A stretch of 40,729 bases of DNA from the IMG/VR virus record IMGVR_UViG_3300032160_001590, positions 1 through 40,729 of that record, one strand, 5' to 3'. The position numbers and the translations under genes were made by a program. This document shows positions 21,535 through 30,064 of this stretch, piece by piece (within the stretch, counting starts at the first letter, position 1; the number at the start of each line of letters is the position of its first letter). Origin of the DNA: a virus. The notes beneath the pieces are model-generated. The model had not been told where the DNA came from, ran no database searches, and saw nothing but the letters and a program-made list of their open reading frames with translations.

Positions 21535-22536
21535 TCAGTCTTCAAAGATGGCGATGAAGACCTTGCGTGCCACTGCGCCGCCGGCTTTGGCGGTCGCTTT
21601 CGCGGCAAGCCTGATGCTGGCGGTCGCCCGCGCGGCGCTCGCGGTCGCCGCGCTTGCTCGCGCGGCAACGGGGATGCTCGCAATGGCCTGTGCCGCGCTT
21701 GCCGTAGCCGCGCTGACTTTGGCGGCGAGCGAGATCCTAGCGTTGGCCTGTGCCGCGATGACGTTCGCAGCAGCGGCTTTCGCGGCGAGCTGGACTGCCG
21801 CCTGTGCTCGTGCCGTGACCCCCGCCGCCGGGGTAGCTTTCGCTGCAAGCGTCACGCTGGTTTGGGCGCTCGCGGCGGTCTTGGTAGCGGGTGTGGCCGT
21901 GTCAGCGAGGATGAGCGCACTCGCGCCAACGGCGTGCTGCACCTGGGCGGCCGCGGCTTTCGTGACGATCGCCACGGGCGTTGTCCCTGCCGTGGCGACC
22001 ACGCCCGTTGCCCGTGCCGTGGCCGCGAGCGTCACCGCCGTTTTGCCGGCCGCAGTCGCGGCCCCGCTTTCCGTGCCTACACCCTTGAACCATATCGGCC
22101 CCAAGGCGCCTGGGAACGAGAATTCCGTGGTTTTTTCGAGTTTGGTGTACGCTTTTTTCGTACTGAGCTTGTCTTTGAGAGTCCCGCCCGGTTCGGTCAG
22201 TTTGTAGTGAATCGTGCCGCCGATGGGCAGGAACGCCAGCCAGTAGAACGTGCCTTTGACGACTTTTATGGACAGCCCAGTGACTTTGATTTCGGCGCTT
22301 TCTCCCGGTTTACTGCCAAACGTCCCCTGACCTAGCACTTCGGTCGGGACTTCGGCGCTCTCTTCGTAAACGCCCAGGATCAGGCTCGTCGCGGTGGGTG
22401 CTATCGTGCCCGTTTTCAGGATCAGTTCTTCGATCGTTCCGGTGTGCTGCGCTTCAAAGCGCCAGAACGCGATCTGCGCCGCGTTACCAGTTTCGTTATG
22501 CGGGGCGGTGGTTTCGCTACCGATCAGCAGCGCCAT
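21535..22536 (-). CDS. Beta-domain plus Ala-rich tandem-repeat protein
   Basis: A 333-residue two-part protein. Residues 1-155 are a beta sandwich (AAQIAFWRFEAQHTGTIEEL, TSLILGVYEESAEVPTEVLG, TFYWLAFLPIGGTIHYKL) like phage fibre or carbohydrate-binding modules. Residues 160-320 are about eight degenerate units of around 20 residues, nearly only Ala, Thr, Val, Ser, Lys and Arg (SVTLAAKATPAAGVTARAQ, AVQLAAKAAAANVIAAQANA, RISLAAKVSAATASAAQA, RIRLAAKATA-like). The repeats are visible in the DNA as a period of about 60 bases. A head fibre with a repeat stalk is the best guess; the repeat fold is unknown to me. Confidence 0.6.
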   Translation of the reverse strand: MALLIGSETTAPHNETGNAAQIAFWRFEAQHTGTIEELILKTGTIAPTATSLILGVYEESAEVPTEVLGQGTFGSKPGESAEIKVTGLSIKVVKGTFYWLAFLPIGGTIHYKLTEPGGTLKDKLSTKKAYTKLEKTTEFSFPGALGPIWFKGVGTESGAATAAGKTAVTLAATARATGVVATAGTTPVAIVTKAAAAQVQHAVGASALILADTATPATKTAASAQTSVTLAAKATPAAGVTARAQAAVQLAAKAAAANVIAAQANARISLAAKVSAATASAAQAIASIPVAARASAATASAARATASIRLAAKATAKAGGAVARKVFIAIFED

Positions 22537-22539
22537 CGC

Positions 22540-23010
22540 TTATTCACATTCGATGACGAGTTCTTTGGCGGGGATCGTGAATTCGGTGGTGGCTTTGTTG
22601 ATCGTCACGGGTGTCGTCAATTTCCCGAACACGTATATCCCTTTGGATTCGGCGGCATCTTCACCCTGTTTTGCCTTTTCGAGGACGGCGAAGGTTTCGA
22701 GTTTCTTTTCTTCCGCGCCGGTAATTGCTTTGAAGGTGATCGCGTTTTTGTTCACGTACTTCGTCTTTTTGGCTTCGGCTTCCGTACCTTCACCTTTGGT
22801 CACTTCCCATTCGATCGTGTCGACCTCGACGCGCGCCCAGCCTTCCGCTTCTTTGAATTCAGCTTCACCGAATTCTTTGGCGGTTGTCTGTTTTTTGAGC
22901 GCGGCCGGGGCTATCGAGGACAGGCCGAGGTAGGCTTTCGCAGCCGCCCATTCGGCTTTTTTCAGGATGAGGTTGAGGACACGTTCCTCGGTACCGAGAC
23001 TGGCAGGCAC
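22540..23010 (-). CDS. Fibre/decoration-like protein, 156 aa
   Basis: A 156-residue protein whose GTG start at 23010 shares one base with the upstream TAG; the longer frame upstream is an Arg-rich shadow. Its N-terminus (LNLILKKAEWAAAKAYLGLS) and the EGWARVEVDTIEWEV segment match a family of small phage tail-fibre-type proteins in which a helix is followed by LGLS, GYAR and W motifs. The C-terminal half is strand-rich with many Lys and Glu written GAA/AAA. It likely decorates the head or forms fibres together with the adjacent beta proteins. Confidence 0.6.
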   Translation of the reverse strand: MPASLGTEERVLNLILKKAEWAAAKAYLGLSSIAPAALKKQTTAKEFGEAEFKEAEGWARVEVDTIEWEVTKGEGTEAEAKKTKYVNKNAITFKAITGAEEKKLETFAVLEKAKQGEDAAESKGIYVFGKLTTPVTINKATTEFTIPAKELVIECE

Positions 23011-23378
23011 TAGGGCACACTTTCGGAGTAGGTGTACGAGACGGCGACTTTCTGTGCGCCTGAGAGTTCTACGGTGAGCGCGTCGCCTACTTCGCCGGTT
23101 TCGGGCTCCCAGTGCATGAATGCGCCGGGGTTCCCGAGATACCACTCATAGATCGTTTTGCCGCCGAGCTTCACTGTGGCGAGCACCTCGCCGGGGTTTT
23201 CCTGCGACGAGGACAGGGCGATCCAGTAGAGGGTGAGCTGCTCCCCGGCGGCGGGGGTGTGGAGGGTGGCGCTCGCTTCGATCGCAGTCGCCGTCGTGAT
23301 CTTGCCGCCAGCGAAGCGGTTCGTTAGACCTTTCTGTGCTTCATGTGCGTTCCCGGCGATAGCGTCGTAGCCGCTCAC
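23010..23378 (-). CDS. Beta-rich capsid decoration candidate, 122 aa
   Basis: A 122-residue beta-rich protein (IEASATLHTPAAGEQLTLYW, ATVKLGGKTIYEWYLG, ALTVELSGAQKVAVSYTYSE) with an N-terminal segment AHEAQKGLTNRFAGGKIT. The alternation of Thr, Val and aromatic residues suggests a jelly-roll or Ig-like fold. It overlaps neighbours by four bases (upstream) and one base (downstream). A decoration protein of the head is likely; receptor binding is the alternative. Confidence 0.6.
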   Translation of the reverse strand: MSGYDAIAGNAHEAQKGLTNRFAGGKITTATAIEASATLHTPAAGEQLTLYWIALSSSQENPGEVLATVKLGGKTIYEWYLGNPGAFMHWEPETGEVGDALTVELSGAQKVAVSYTYSESVP

Positions 23379-23629
23379 CGCTGGACCGCCATCGGGGCCT
23401 CCTCACGGTGGGTGGGCTCCTGCCCCGACTGGTTCGGCTGCGCGGCCCTCAGCGCCGCCCTACGCCCCGGTGACGCGTTCAGGAGGTCGAGTTCCTGCCC
23501 CACCTGGCCGAGCTTGAACAGCACCTCGTTGTAGGCGGGGTCCTCGCGCCAGCGGTCGCGTGCTTCCTCGATCGCCTTGCAGAGTTCCTCGCACGGGTCA
23601 CGGAGGGGATGCCAGCCGAGGGTCGCCAT
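23375..23629 (-). CDS. Small helical hypothetical protein, 84 aa
   Basis: An 84-residue protein: two Cys near the N-terminus (DPCEELCKAIEEARDRW), then helices (EVLFKLGQVGQELDLLNAS) and a polar C-terminal tail. It sits between a Pro/Gly-rich protein and a beta-rich decoration candidate and overlaps the latter by four bases. Possibly a small structural or assembly factor; no family recognised. Confidence 0.6.
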   Translation of the reverse strand: MATLGWHPLRDPCEELCKAIEEARDRWREDPAYNEVLFKLGQVGQELDLLNASPGRRAALRAAQPNQSGQEPTHREEAPMAVQR

Positions 23630-23632
23630 CGG

Positions 23633-24283
23633 CTACCGGGCCGTCGCAAACATCTCTTTGGCCTTCTGGCGGGCGCGCGTCCAGCCGTCCCCGGCGAGTG
23701 GCTCTTTCGTGAACGGCGGGACCCCCTCGAACGCTGCGCCCTTGTTCGTGTCGGCCGGCGGTTTGGCGGGGGCCTTCACGTCACCGACGCGTGCGCCGCG
23801 GGCGGGCGCTGGTGCGGGCGTGACCGACTCGGCGTTACCCTCGCTCGAGGGGCCTTTCTCCAGCTCTTTGAGCGCGGCCATGCGCCGGATGTCGACGATG
23901 CCCTTCGGCATCTCCTCGGCGCTGAGGTTCGAGACGAGGTTGCCGCCGGACGGGACGGGGCCGGTGCCGTGTAGGACGCTCGGCTCGGATTTGTCGTGCA
24001 TGTTCACGGCCGGGTCGGGGATGTCGGCTGAGCCGGGCCGGTTGCTGCGCGTGTTGCCGCCGCCGCCGTCGTGGTTGACCTCGGCCGGCATCGAGCGCTC
24101 CGCGGCTCCCTGAGCCTCCCGCGCGCCGGGCGAGGGCGGCTGGAGGGCTTTGCCGCCGCGCTTACCCACGTCGCCCTCGACGCGTTTGAGTAGCTCGACG
24201 GTCGTCTCGTGCTCCTTGTCGCTGCCGTGCTCTGCGTTGAAGTCACCGATCGCCCTTAGAAGGGCCGGTGTGGACTTGCTCAT
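23633..24283 (-). CDS. Pro/Gly-rich protein downstream of portal, 216 aa
   Basis: A 216-residue protein with a short N-terminal helical part (LLRAIGDFNAEHGSDKEHE, TTVELLKRVEGDVGKRGG), a long disordered Pro, Gly, Asn and Ser-rich middle, and a C-terminal basic helix (DGWTRARQKAKEMFATAR). The ATG has AGGAGG about nine bases upstream and overlaps the portal stop by four bases. The composition suggests an assembly factor, scaffold accessory or head-to-tail linker; no family recognised. Confidence 0.55.
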   Translation of the reverse strand: MSKSTPALLRAIGDFNAEHGSDKEHETTVELLKRVEGDVGKRGGKALQPPSPGAREAQGAAERSMPAEVNHDGGGGNTRSNRPGSADIPDPAVNMHDKSEPSVLHGTGPVPSGGNLVSNLSAEEMPKGIVDIRRMAALKELEKGPSSEGNAESVTPAPAPARGARVGDVKAPAKPPADTNKGAAFEGVPPFTKEPLAGDGWTRARQKAKEMFATAR

Positions 24284-26406
24284 TGCGTTGGTCCTCCTGT
24301 GGGGGTTGGCTGTGGTTCGCCGGACGGTTCCCTCGATGGTTTTAGGCCCGCCTGTGCCTCGATCTGCCGTTTGATGTCAGGCGGCGCGTCCTTGTAGTTC
24401 AAGGACTCGGCCGGGGAGGGCTGCGGCGGACCATGCGGTACGGCGCCTGGTGTGCCGTCTGGTGCGCCTGCGCCCATCATTGGCGCCATCCCGGCGATGA
24501 GCTGCCGGCGGTGTTCGTTGACGTGCAGTTCCATCGCCTGTCTGACCTGCGGGTCGAGCTGCAGGTACGTCGGCCCCTTCTGGAATTCGCCGTGGCCTTC
24601 GATATGCGCCTGGTGGTCGTCGAAGGCGTTGATACCGAGCGGGACACCATGCGCGATCTGCTGGTTCTCACGGTTGATCTGCGACTCGTCGACGCCGATG
24701 TCACCAAACAGTTTCTCCAAGCCACCGGCCTCCAGGTCACGCATGACCTTCGCCAACATGCGCCGGTTCATCGGCTGCTGGCCCTGGTACTGGAAGTAGA
24801 GCTGCAGCATCTCCTGGATCGCGGCCTGCTTCGCGGCCTTCGATTTCGGGAACTGGCTGCCGGCCTGCACTTCGACGTGCGTGTTACCCCTGAGCAGCGC
24901 GCCGCGGAACAGCACGGCGTCGAGGGAGGAGTTCTCGCCGACGATCATTATGGTGCGCTCGTCCGTCCAGTACTTGGCGACGAGCTTCAACAGGGCGCTC
25001 CCGGCGTACCCGAGCTGTTCCTCCATCGCGTAGATCGCGGGTCCGAGCCTCGTGTCGTCGGCCTCCTGCAACAGGTTGATCGCGGACGCCGCGGTGACGC
25101 CCGCCGGCACCTGCGCGCCGGATACCTCGTGCTGGCCGGAAATGTCCTGCATCGACTGTTCGATCTTTTCCTGCTGCTGCAGGACGTAGGCGGGCATCGC
25201 CGGTGGCTGAAGGTAGGACGGGACCGCGTTGGGCACCGTGTCGTCGTAGTCGATGCGCTCACCCGGCACGCCGCTGTACTCGACTTTGGCCTGCTTGCAC
25301 GCCAACAGTGCGGGGTTGCCGGTGCGCTGTGCTGACTCGATCACCTGCGAGCGGCTCTTGTTGAGCTCGGTCTGCGGGCCGCGGAGCTGCTCGACGACGC
25401 TCGTCGGCCAGAACCGGCCGGGCACCGGGATACCCACGAACATGACGTACGGCAGGTGCTCGTACGGGTTGGGGCCTTCGTAGAGCATTTTGCCTTTGCT
25501 CCACACCGCACGGCGCCCTTCGAGGTGTGTGGAGTTCGGCTTGCACCAATACTCCCGGAGCAGGACGCCCTTGTAGTTGCTGGTGCCGCCCATCTGGTAG
25601 GACGGGAACATGCGTGCTTCGGTGGGGCCGGGTGCGATGTCGGTGTCGGGCTCCAGCTCGACGCTGTAGTGCTGCTTGACGTACTCGGGGCTCTTGATGT
25701 TCTCCTGGATGCACCACTCGCAGTCCTCGAGGCGTTTGCCGATCGGGTCGGCGAGGAATTCGAACGGCGCAACCGTTTCGATGTGGACGTCCCCGGTGGC
25801 GATCACCTTCGACTGGAGTCCTTCCGGGAGGCTGCCTTCCTCGTCGACGACCTCGTGTGGGCGCATCGGGGCGCCCGTCTCGGCGTGCATGACGGGCTTG
25901 CCGTCGCCGTCCGCGAGGATCGCCACCTGCTGCCCCTTCGCGGAGTCCCACGTCACCTTCCAGAGCCCGGCGCCGGTGATCTGCGACCACAGCAGCGCGT
26001 CCTCCAGATGGTTGCGCATGTGCAGGTGCCGCCAGAGGTAGGCGAGCACCTTCTCGCCCATCATCGACGCGAGCAGGTCGGCGTCTTCGGCGGTCGTCGG
26101 GATGACCTGCCATGCCGGCTTCTCCTTCGTCAGCTTCGCCAGCGCCGTACGGACGATCCCGATGATGCGGTTGTCGGTGATCGTGACACGGTGCGGGTCA
26201 AGCCGTGGCCGGTCCAGGCGCCCGCGGTTCCAGAACAACCACTGTTCCCCGAAGTAGTAGGCGTAGTTCAGGTGCCATGTCGGTTCAAAGCGTGACCGGG
26301 CGCCCCGTGCCATCGTGGCGAGCTTGTTCAGGTCGGCCGTGGTTACGTCTTTGTAGTACAGGCCACCGGGTTTCCGCCCCATGCCCGTCGTTGGGTAGGC
26401 CGGCAT
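24280..26406 (-). CDS. Portal protein (podovirus type)
   Basis: A 708-residue protein. Conserved portal features: early aromatic helix (WHLNYAYYFGEQWLFW), TDNRIIGIVRTALAKLTKEKP, the wing strands with VAPFEFLADPIGKRLEDCEW, and PYVMFVGIPVPGRFWPTSVV followed by LRGPQTELNKSRSQVIESAQ; the QEKIEQSMQDISGQHEVSGA helix then GVTAASAINLLQEADD is the stem/crown signature of P22/T7-type portals. It forms the dodecameric channel through which TerL packages DNA. The last 80 residues are Pro/Gly-rich and may be a barrel or disordered tail. Start ATG 26406 directly follows the upstream TAG. Confidence 0.9.
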   Translation of the reverse strand: MPAYPTTGMGRKPGGLYYKDVTTADLNKLATMARGARSRFEPTWHLNYAYYFGEQWLFWNRGRLDRPRLDPHRVTITDNRIIGIVRTALAKLTKEKPAWQVIPTTAEDADLLASMMGEKVLAYLWRHLHMRNHLEDALLWSQITGAGLWKVTWDSAKGQQVAILADGDGKPVMHAETGAPMRPHEVVDEEGSLPEGLQSKVIATGDVHIETVAPFEFLADPIGKRLEDCEWCIQENIKSPEYVKQHYSVELEPDTDIAPGPTEARMFPSYQMGGTSNYKGVLLREYWCKPNSTHLEGRRAVWSKGKMLYEGPNPYEHLPYVMFVGIPVPGRFWPTSVVEQLRGPQTELNKSRSQVIESAQRTGNPALLACKQAKVEYSGVPGERIDYDDTVPNAVPSYLQPPAMPAYVLQQQEKIEQSMQDISGQHEVSGAQVPAGVTAASAINLLQEADDTRLGPAIYAMEEQLGYAGSALLKLVAKYWTDERTIMIVGENSSLDAVLFRGALLRGNTHVEVQAGSQFPKSKAAKQAAIQEMLQLYFQYQGQQPMNRRMLAKVMRDLEAGGLEKLFGDIGVDESQINRENQQIAHGVPLGINAFDDHQAHIEGHGEFQKGPTYLQLDPQVRQAMELHVNEHRRQLIAGMAPMMGAGAPDGTPGAVPHGPPQPSPAESLNYKDAPPDIKRQIEAQAGLKPSREPSGEPQPTPTGGPTQ

Positions 26407-27093
26407 CTAGCCCTGTACCACGAAGAAGAGTTCTTCTTTGGCGGCGGGTTCCGCGGTCAGCGTCACTTCGATTTCTTCCGCGGAGACGTACACGACTTTT
26501 TCGATAGCGACCTGTTCGACGGCGACTTTCGCGGACGCCTTCCACGCCACGACACCCACATACCCGATGTTCAGGCCGTGTTTGATTTTGACTTTCGGTT
26601 TCGCTTCGTGTTTCGCGGTCCACGCGGCGAGGATCGTGCGGACCACGCCAGCGGTGCCAAGGATCACTTCGCCTTCCACGGCGCCCGCTACGGGCGTGGT
26701 GGCCTTTTTCACCTTTTCCGGTTCGATCGAGTTCGCTACGACCTTCGCGCCGGTGAGCGTCCCGTTTTTGACCTTCGTCCCGGTGACGGCTTCGTTGGCG
26801 AGCTTGGGTTCCGTGACCGCCCCGTTGTCGATTTCGGCGGTGCTGACGCCTTCCGTGGTGGGCTGCTGCACTTCGAGGGTCGCGCCGCCTTCTTCGGCGA
26901 TGAACCACTGGCCGGCCTGCTGTTCGATCGTGAGCGTCTGGCCTTCGGTGAGTTCGCCCGTTTTGTTGGTGGAGGACACGGAGGGTTCTTCCTTGTAGAA
27001 CACCTTCGAGCCGAGGCACTTCACGACCACCTTCTCGTCTTCGACGGGCGTGACGTGTACCGGGTGCTTCGAGTCGACCTGTACGCTAGGCAT
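26407..27093 (-). CDS. Fibre with AVTxxKL-type repeats, 228 aa
   Basis: A 228-residue protein started at ATG 27093, with GGAGG six bases upstream. After an N-terminal beta domain (VKCLGSKVFYKEEPSVSS, LTIEQQAGQWFIAEEGG) come short repeats typical of phage fibres: VSTAEIDNGAVTEPKLANEA, VTGTKVKNGTLTGAKVVANS, each about 10 residues per strand, which form triple beta helices in other fibres. A C-terminal strand-rich part (YVGVVAWKASAKVAVEQVAI) ends FFVVQG. Lys and Glu are mostly AAA/GAA. A head fibre or receptor-binding fibre is the likely role. Confidence 0.6.
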   Translation of the reverse strand: MPSVQVDSKHPVHVTPVEDEKVVVKCLGSKVFYKEEPSVSSTNKTGELTEGQTLTIEQQAGQWFIAEEGGATLEVQQPTTEGVSTAEIDNGAVTEPKLANEAVTGTKVKNGTLTGAKVVANSIEPEKVKKATTPVAGAVEGEVILGTAGVVRTILAAWTAKHEAKPKVKIKHGLNIGYVGVVAWKASAKVAVEQVAIEKVVYVSAEEIEVTLTAEPAAKEELFFVVQG

Positions 27094-27436
27094 TGCTACC
27101 TCCAACATGGACGTTCTCGGGGACCTCTCGGCCGATGTAGTCGAGTTCCTGCGCGGTAGGTGCTGTGCCTACGCTCACGAAGTCGGGGACCTCCTGGCCG
27201 ATGTAGGCGAGCTCTGCCGCGTCGGGCGGCGGCTCGGGCGGCTCGTACCCGTCGGGTGTGCCCTGCACCTGCACGCGTTCGGGGTGCTGTATCCGGTCGA
27301 GCAGGCTCGCACGCTCGTCCGCTGCGCTTTGCAGCAGCTTCGTCACGATCTCTCCCCACGCGTTGTTCTCGTGCTCGCGCAGAACGAGCAGGGCGACGAT
27401 CACGACCGCGGCGAACGCGGCTACAGCGGCGGTCAT
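27086..27436 (-). CDS. Membrane-anchored protein with duplicated YIGxEVP motif
   Basis: A 116-residue protein started at ATG 27436 (ATGA overlap upstream). One N-terminal membrane helix (AAVAAFAAVVIVALLVL) is followed by a charged helix (REHENNAWGEIVTKLLQSAA) and a tail with an internal duplication: ELAYIGQEVPDFVSVG and ELDYIGREVPENVHVG. Small proteins with a REHENNAWxEI segment after a membrane helix occur among head genes of actinophages, to my knowledge unassigned. A membrane protein amid structural genes is unexpected; it may act in assembly or in lysis timing. Confidence 0.6.
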   Translation of the reverse strand: MTAAVAAFAAVVIVALLVLREHENNAWGEIVTKLLQSAADERASLLDRIQHPERVQVQGTPDGYEPPEPPPDAAELAYIGQEVPDFVSVGTAPTAQELDYIGREVPENVHVGGSNA

Positions 27437-27765
27437 GCGAGTACCGCCGTCCAGCACACGCAGTCTTTTCCTTTTTCAGCGTCGACCCATATTTCCGCGA
27501 GGGACGCGCACTCGATGAACACGGGCGCCTGTTTCTTTTCGAGGGGGATACCAACGAATTTGTGGAGTGTTTTTTCGGCCTTCGTCACACCACCGATGAC
27601 TTTCCCGCCGACGGCCATGAGCGCCCCGACGTTCGACGGGTCGGCGGCGACCCACACGCCGACCACCGTGAATTCGAGGCTGGCGGTAGAGAGCTGTACC
27701 GCAGTGCCTTCCGTCACGACTTCGGTGTTGCCGCTGTAGAGACGCGTGCCCTGTTTGCTGGCCAT
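27433..27765 (-). CDS. Beta-rich structural protein, 110 aa
   Basis: A 110-residue beta-rich protein (TRLYSGNTEVVTEGTAVQLS, FTVVGVWVAADPSNVGALMA, TLHKFVGIPLEKKQAPVFIE) with three Cys near the C-terminus. It lies two bases after the previous stop and overlaps the membrane-protein gene by four. Probably a decoration or fibre component; no family recognised. Confidence 0.6.
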   Translation of the reverse strand: MASKQGTRLYSGNTEVVTEGTAVQLSTASLEFTVVGVWVAADPSNVGALMAVGGKVIGGVTKAEKTLHKFVGIPLEKKQAPVFIECASLAEIWVDAEKGKDCVCWTAVLA

Positions 27766-27766
27766 G

Positions 27767-28159
27767 TCAGGCCACCGCCCCTGCGAGCTCCTTGCGCGGG
27801 AGCTTACGATGGTCGATCCTGACGGGCTCGGGGCGCACGGCGAGCGCCTCCTCCATCGTCTTCGCGTACCGCTGGGCCTGTCGGAGGGCCTTGTCCTTCT
27901 CGTCGAGCCGGCGGGCGAGCTCGGCGCAGTGCGCGTGCAGCTCCGCGTCGTCGGTCATGCCGAGTAGCCGGGCGCCGGCCTTGACGCAGTTCTCGCAGAG
28001 GATCAGGTCGTCCATGTTGACCTGCACCGTCTCGTCGTTGCCGTACCCGCGGTCGCAGGCGGCGTCGAAGTCGATGTGCCGCACGTCCTGGGCGTTGAAG
28101 CACGCCGAGCAGTGGATCGGCTTGCCGGCTTCACGGATCTCGTTCGCTAGCCGTGTCAC
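27767..28159 (-). CDS. Zinc-binding coiled-coil protein, 130 aa
   Basis: A 130-residue protein started at GTG 28159, where GTGA overlaps the upstream small gene. The N-terminal part holds two Cys pairs in a zinc-finger layout (HCSACFNAQ and LCENCVKAG, about 40 residues apart, with His and Asp between), and the C-terminal half is a coiled coil (AHCAELARRLDEKDKALRQA). Phages often encode such small zinc proteins near terminase, where they may assist packaging; here the role is inferred only from position. Confidence 0.7.
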   Translation of the reverse strand: MTRLANEIREAGKPIHCSACFNAQDVRHIDFDAACDRGYGNDETVQVNMDDLILCENCVKAGARLLGMTDDAELHAHCAELARRLDEKDKALRQAQRYAKTMEEALAVRPEPVRIDHRKLPRKELAGAVA

Positions 28160-28281
28160 TCGCCCCACCTGTCCCGCATCGTGTCGGCGTGGCGTTTGGC
28201 GTGCGCGAGCGCCCCGCACGGGGTCTTGCCGGCCGCGCGCCACCGAAGGTAGCTGACGTGTAGGCGTTTCATGCGTGTCAT
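28156..28281 (-). CDS. Basic 41-aa protein between TerL and zinc protein
   Basis: A 41-residue basic protein (MTRMKRLHVSYLRWRAAGKT, then GALAHAKRHADTMRDRWGE) that overlaps TerL upstream by ATGA and the zinc-protein gene downstream by GTGA, so both boundaries are fixed by coupling. Very small basic proteins next to TerL can be HNH accessories or DNA-binding factors; the Arg/His content fits nucleic-acid contact. No family recognised. Confidence 0.6.
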   Translation of the reverse strand: MTRMKRLHVSYLRWRAAGKTPCGALAHAKRHADTMRDRWGE

Positions 28282-29825
28282 GCGAATATGCCTCCCATTG
28301 GTGTGCGGGGAACCTGGCGTTTGCCGAATCTCTTGCCGGTGATGTCTTCACGCATCGCGCGCTCCACTGGGCTCATCAGCCGTTCGTCCTCGGCCTCGTC
28401 GGCCGCGTAGGGCCTGGAGGCGACGATGTAGCGCAGCGCGTCGAGGCAGTGATCGTCGGCCTTGACGGGCTTCTCCTTCGGGTCGTCAGCGGTGCGTGTC
28501 GGCGTCGTCCAGCGGTACTTGCGGAACTGTTCGATCGTGACGGTGCAGTTCGCGCAGATCAGGAGCCGCCGGGCCTGTAGGCGCTCCTTCACACGGTTGA
28601 TGCCGGCGGTCACACTGTTCTGCCCGAGGATCGTGACTATCCCGTTGTCGGTGAACTCCATCTGGTCTGAGCGGCCCGTCTGGTGAACGATGTTGCGGGC
28701 GGACGGGTCGATGACATACCAGTCGGGGGCGATCGGGACGATGGCGCCCGTGTCGGTGTGCTGTCCCCACTTCTGGTTCACGAGCTTCATTGCCTGCGCG
28801 ACCTGTTTGACGGTGTGCCCCTGCAGCGTCAGCTCGTCGAAGACGACGAGCGTGTCGTCCTGCGTGAGGTAGCTCCACAGCACGGCGGCCATGTGCCTCA
28901 TGCCGGGGTCGATGCCGGTGTAGATCGGCGCGGCACGCGGCAGTAGCCGGTTGCCGTCATCGTCCTGGGCGATCTCGGGGATGACGTGGAAGTTGCGGGA
29001 GAACTCGTCGTAGATCATCCCCGCGAAGTGAACGAACCGGCCCGATTTGCGGGCGTCGCGTTCCTCCTTGCTCAAGCCTTTCAGGACACGCCGCTTCGTC
29101 GTCTCGTCAAGGTGCGGGTTGTCGTCCATGTCCACCAGGACGACCATGCCGTCCTCGAGGGTGCCTTTCGTCCACGGCTCCCAAATCTCGTCGTACATCC
29201 ACGACATGCCGTGCAGCGGGGTCATCGTGAATAGCTCGTCGCCGCCGTAGTCGATGAGACGCATCAGGCCCTCGCGGCGAATGTTCGACGGGGGCTCCTC
29301 GTCGTAGTGCAGACGGTGCTTCGCGGCGCCCCCGAACTTGTCGAGATCCTGCTCGAACGTGAGGAAGTCGATCGTGGAGCCGTTCACGAACGTCAGCTTG
29401 CGGAGCGTCTTGTCGTACGCCCGGTCGAACCTGCCGCCCTTGAGCTGCCCCTTCGGCGCCCATTCGCGGAGCTTCGTGAAGATGACGCCCTCCATCGTGC
29501 TCGTGAAGTCCGGCGCCACGATCCGGCAGTGAAACGGCGGCCGGTAGTGCTTGAACGGCCTAAGCGTCTCGGGTACGCAGTCCTCGTCGACGCACTGGAT
29601 CAGGTCATCGAGGATGCCCGCGGTGGTCTTGCCTGAGCGGTTGCCGCCGAGGAACGCCTTCAATGGCAGCCGCGACTCGTGGAACACGCGCTGCTTCGGG
29701 TGGGGTTCGTACCCGAGTAGCGGGTTCTGGCGCAGCGCCGTCTCGTACTCCTGGAGCAGACGGTGGGCTTCGTCCTGCTGCGCCGGCGGGAGACGCTCGA
29801 TCGCCCGCCGGTCTATGCGGAGCAT
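28278..29825 (-). CDS. terL: Terminase large subunit
   Basis: A 515-residue ATPase-nuclease that packages DNA through the portal. Walker A is GGNRSGKTT at residues 60-68; Walker B is LHYDEE with Asp175-Glu176; the coupling motif follows in LFTMTPLHG. The C-terminal RNase H-like nuclease begins at YTGIDPGM with Asp306, continues with LVVFDELT and ends with KADDHCLDALRYIVA. The length and order match phage terminases of the P22/T7-like podovirus group. The ATG lies one base after the preceding stop. The C-terminal tail (FGKRQVPRTPMGGIFA) is basic. A high-confidence call. Confidence 0.95.
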   Translation of the reverse strand: MLRIDRRAIERLPPAQQDEAHRLLQEYETALRQNPLLGYEPHPKQRVFHESRLPLKAFLGGNRSGKTTAGILDDLIQCVDEDCVPETLRPFKHYRPPFHCRIVAPDFTSTMEGVIFTKLREWAPKGQLKGGRFDRAYDKTLRKLTFVNGSTIDFLTFEQDLDKFGGAAKHRLHYDEEPPSNIRREGLMRLIDYGGDELFTMTPLHGMSWMYDEIWEPWTKGTLEDGMVVLVDMDDNPHLDETTKRRVLKGLSKEERDARKSGRFVHFAGMIYDEFSRNFHVIPEIAQDDDGNRLLPRAAPIYTGIDPGMRHMAAVLWSYLTQDDTLVVFDELTLQGHTVKQVAQAMKLVNQKWGQHTDTGAIVPIAPDWYVIDPSARNIVHQTGRSDQMEFTDNGIVTILGQNSVTAGINRVKERLQARRLLICANCTVTIEQFRKYRWTTPTRTADDPKEKPVKADDHCLDALRYIVASRPYAADEAEDERLMSPVERAMREDITGKRFGKRQVPRTPMGGIFA

Positions 29826-29826
29826 C

Positions 29827-30063
29827 TCAGACTTCGGTGAACGAGGATTCTTTCGCCGTCGGCATGAGGTTGTTCACGGAGCCGGGGATCAACTGCTTCA
29901 CCGCGATCCCCGCTTCCGCGGCCGAGTTGGCGTTTTCGACCTTCACGAGCGTCGCTTCGAGGATGTTCGCCTCGTTGATCTTCGCGCCGTTGTGGGCTTC
30001 TTTGACCTTTTCTGTTCGCCCGCGTGACTGGACCTCCGCGAGCACATAGAACGTCTCGGCCAT
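29827..30063 (-). CDS. Small beta-alpha structural protein, paralogue 3, 78 aa
   Basis: A 78-residue protein beginning FYVLAEVQSRGRTEKVKEAH and containing ATLVKVENANSAAEAGIAV, ending SSFTEV. Together with the two genes upstream it forms a set sharing a first strand [FA]-Y-[IV]-x-x-[FA] ending in Q, the helix S-A-x-E-A-x-x-x-V, and in two of three a closing S-S-[FL]-x-E-V. Lys and Glu are mostly AAA/GAA. Function unknown; likely head-associated since it sits just before TerL. Confidence 0.6.
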   Translation of the reverse strand: MAETFYVLAEVQSRGRTEKVKEAHNGAKINEANILEATLVKVENANSAAEAGIAVKQLIPGSVNNLMPTAKESSFTEV

Positions 30064-30064
30064 G

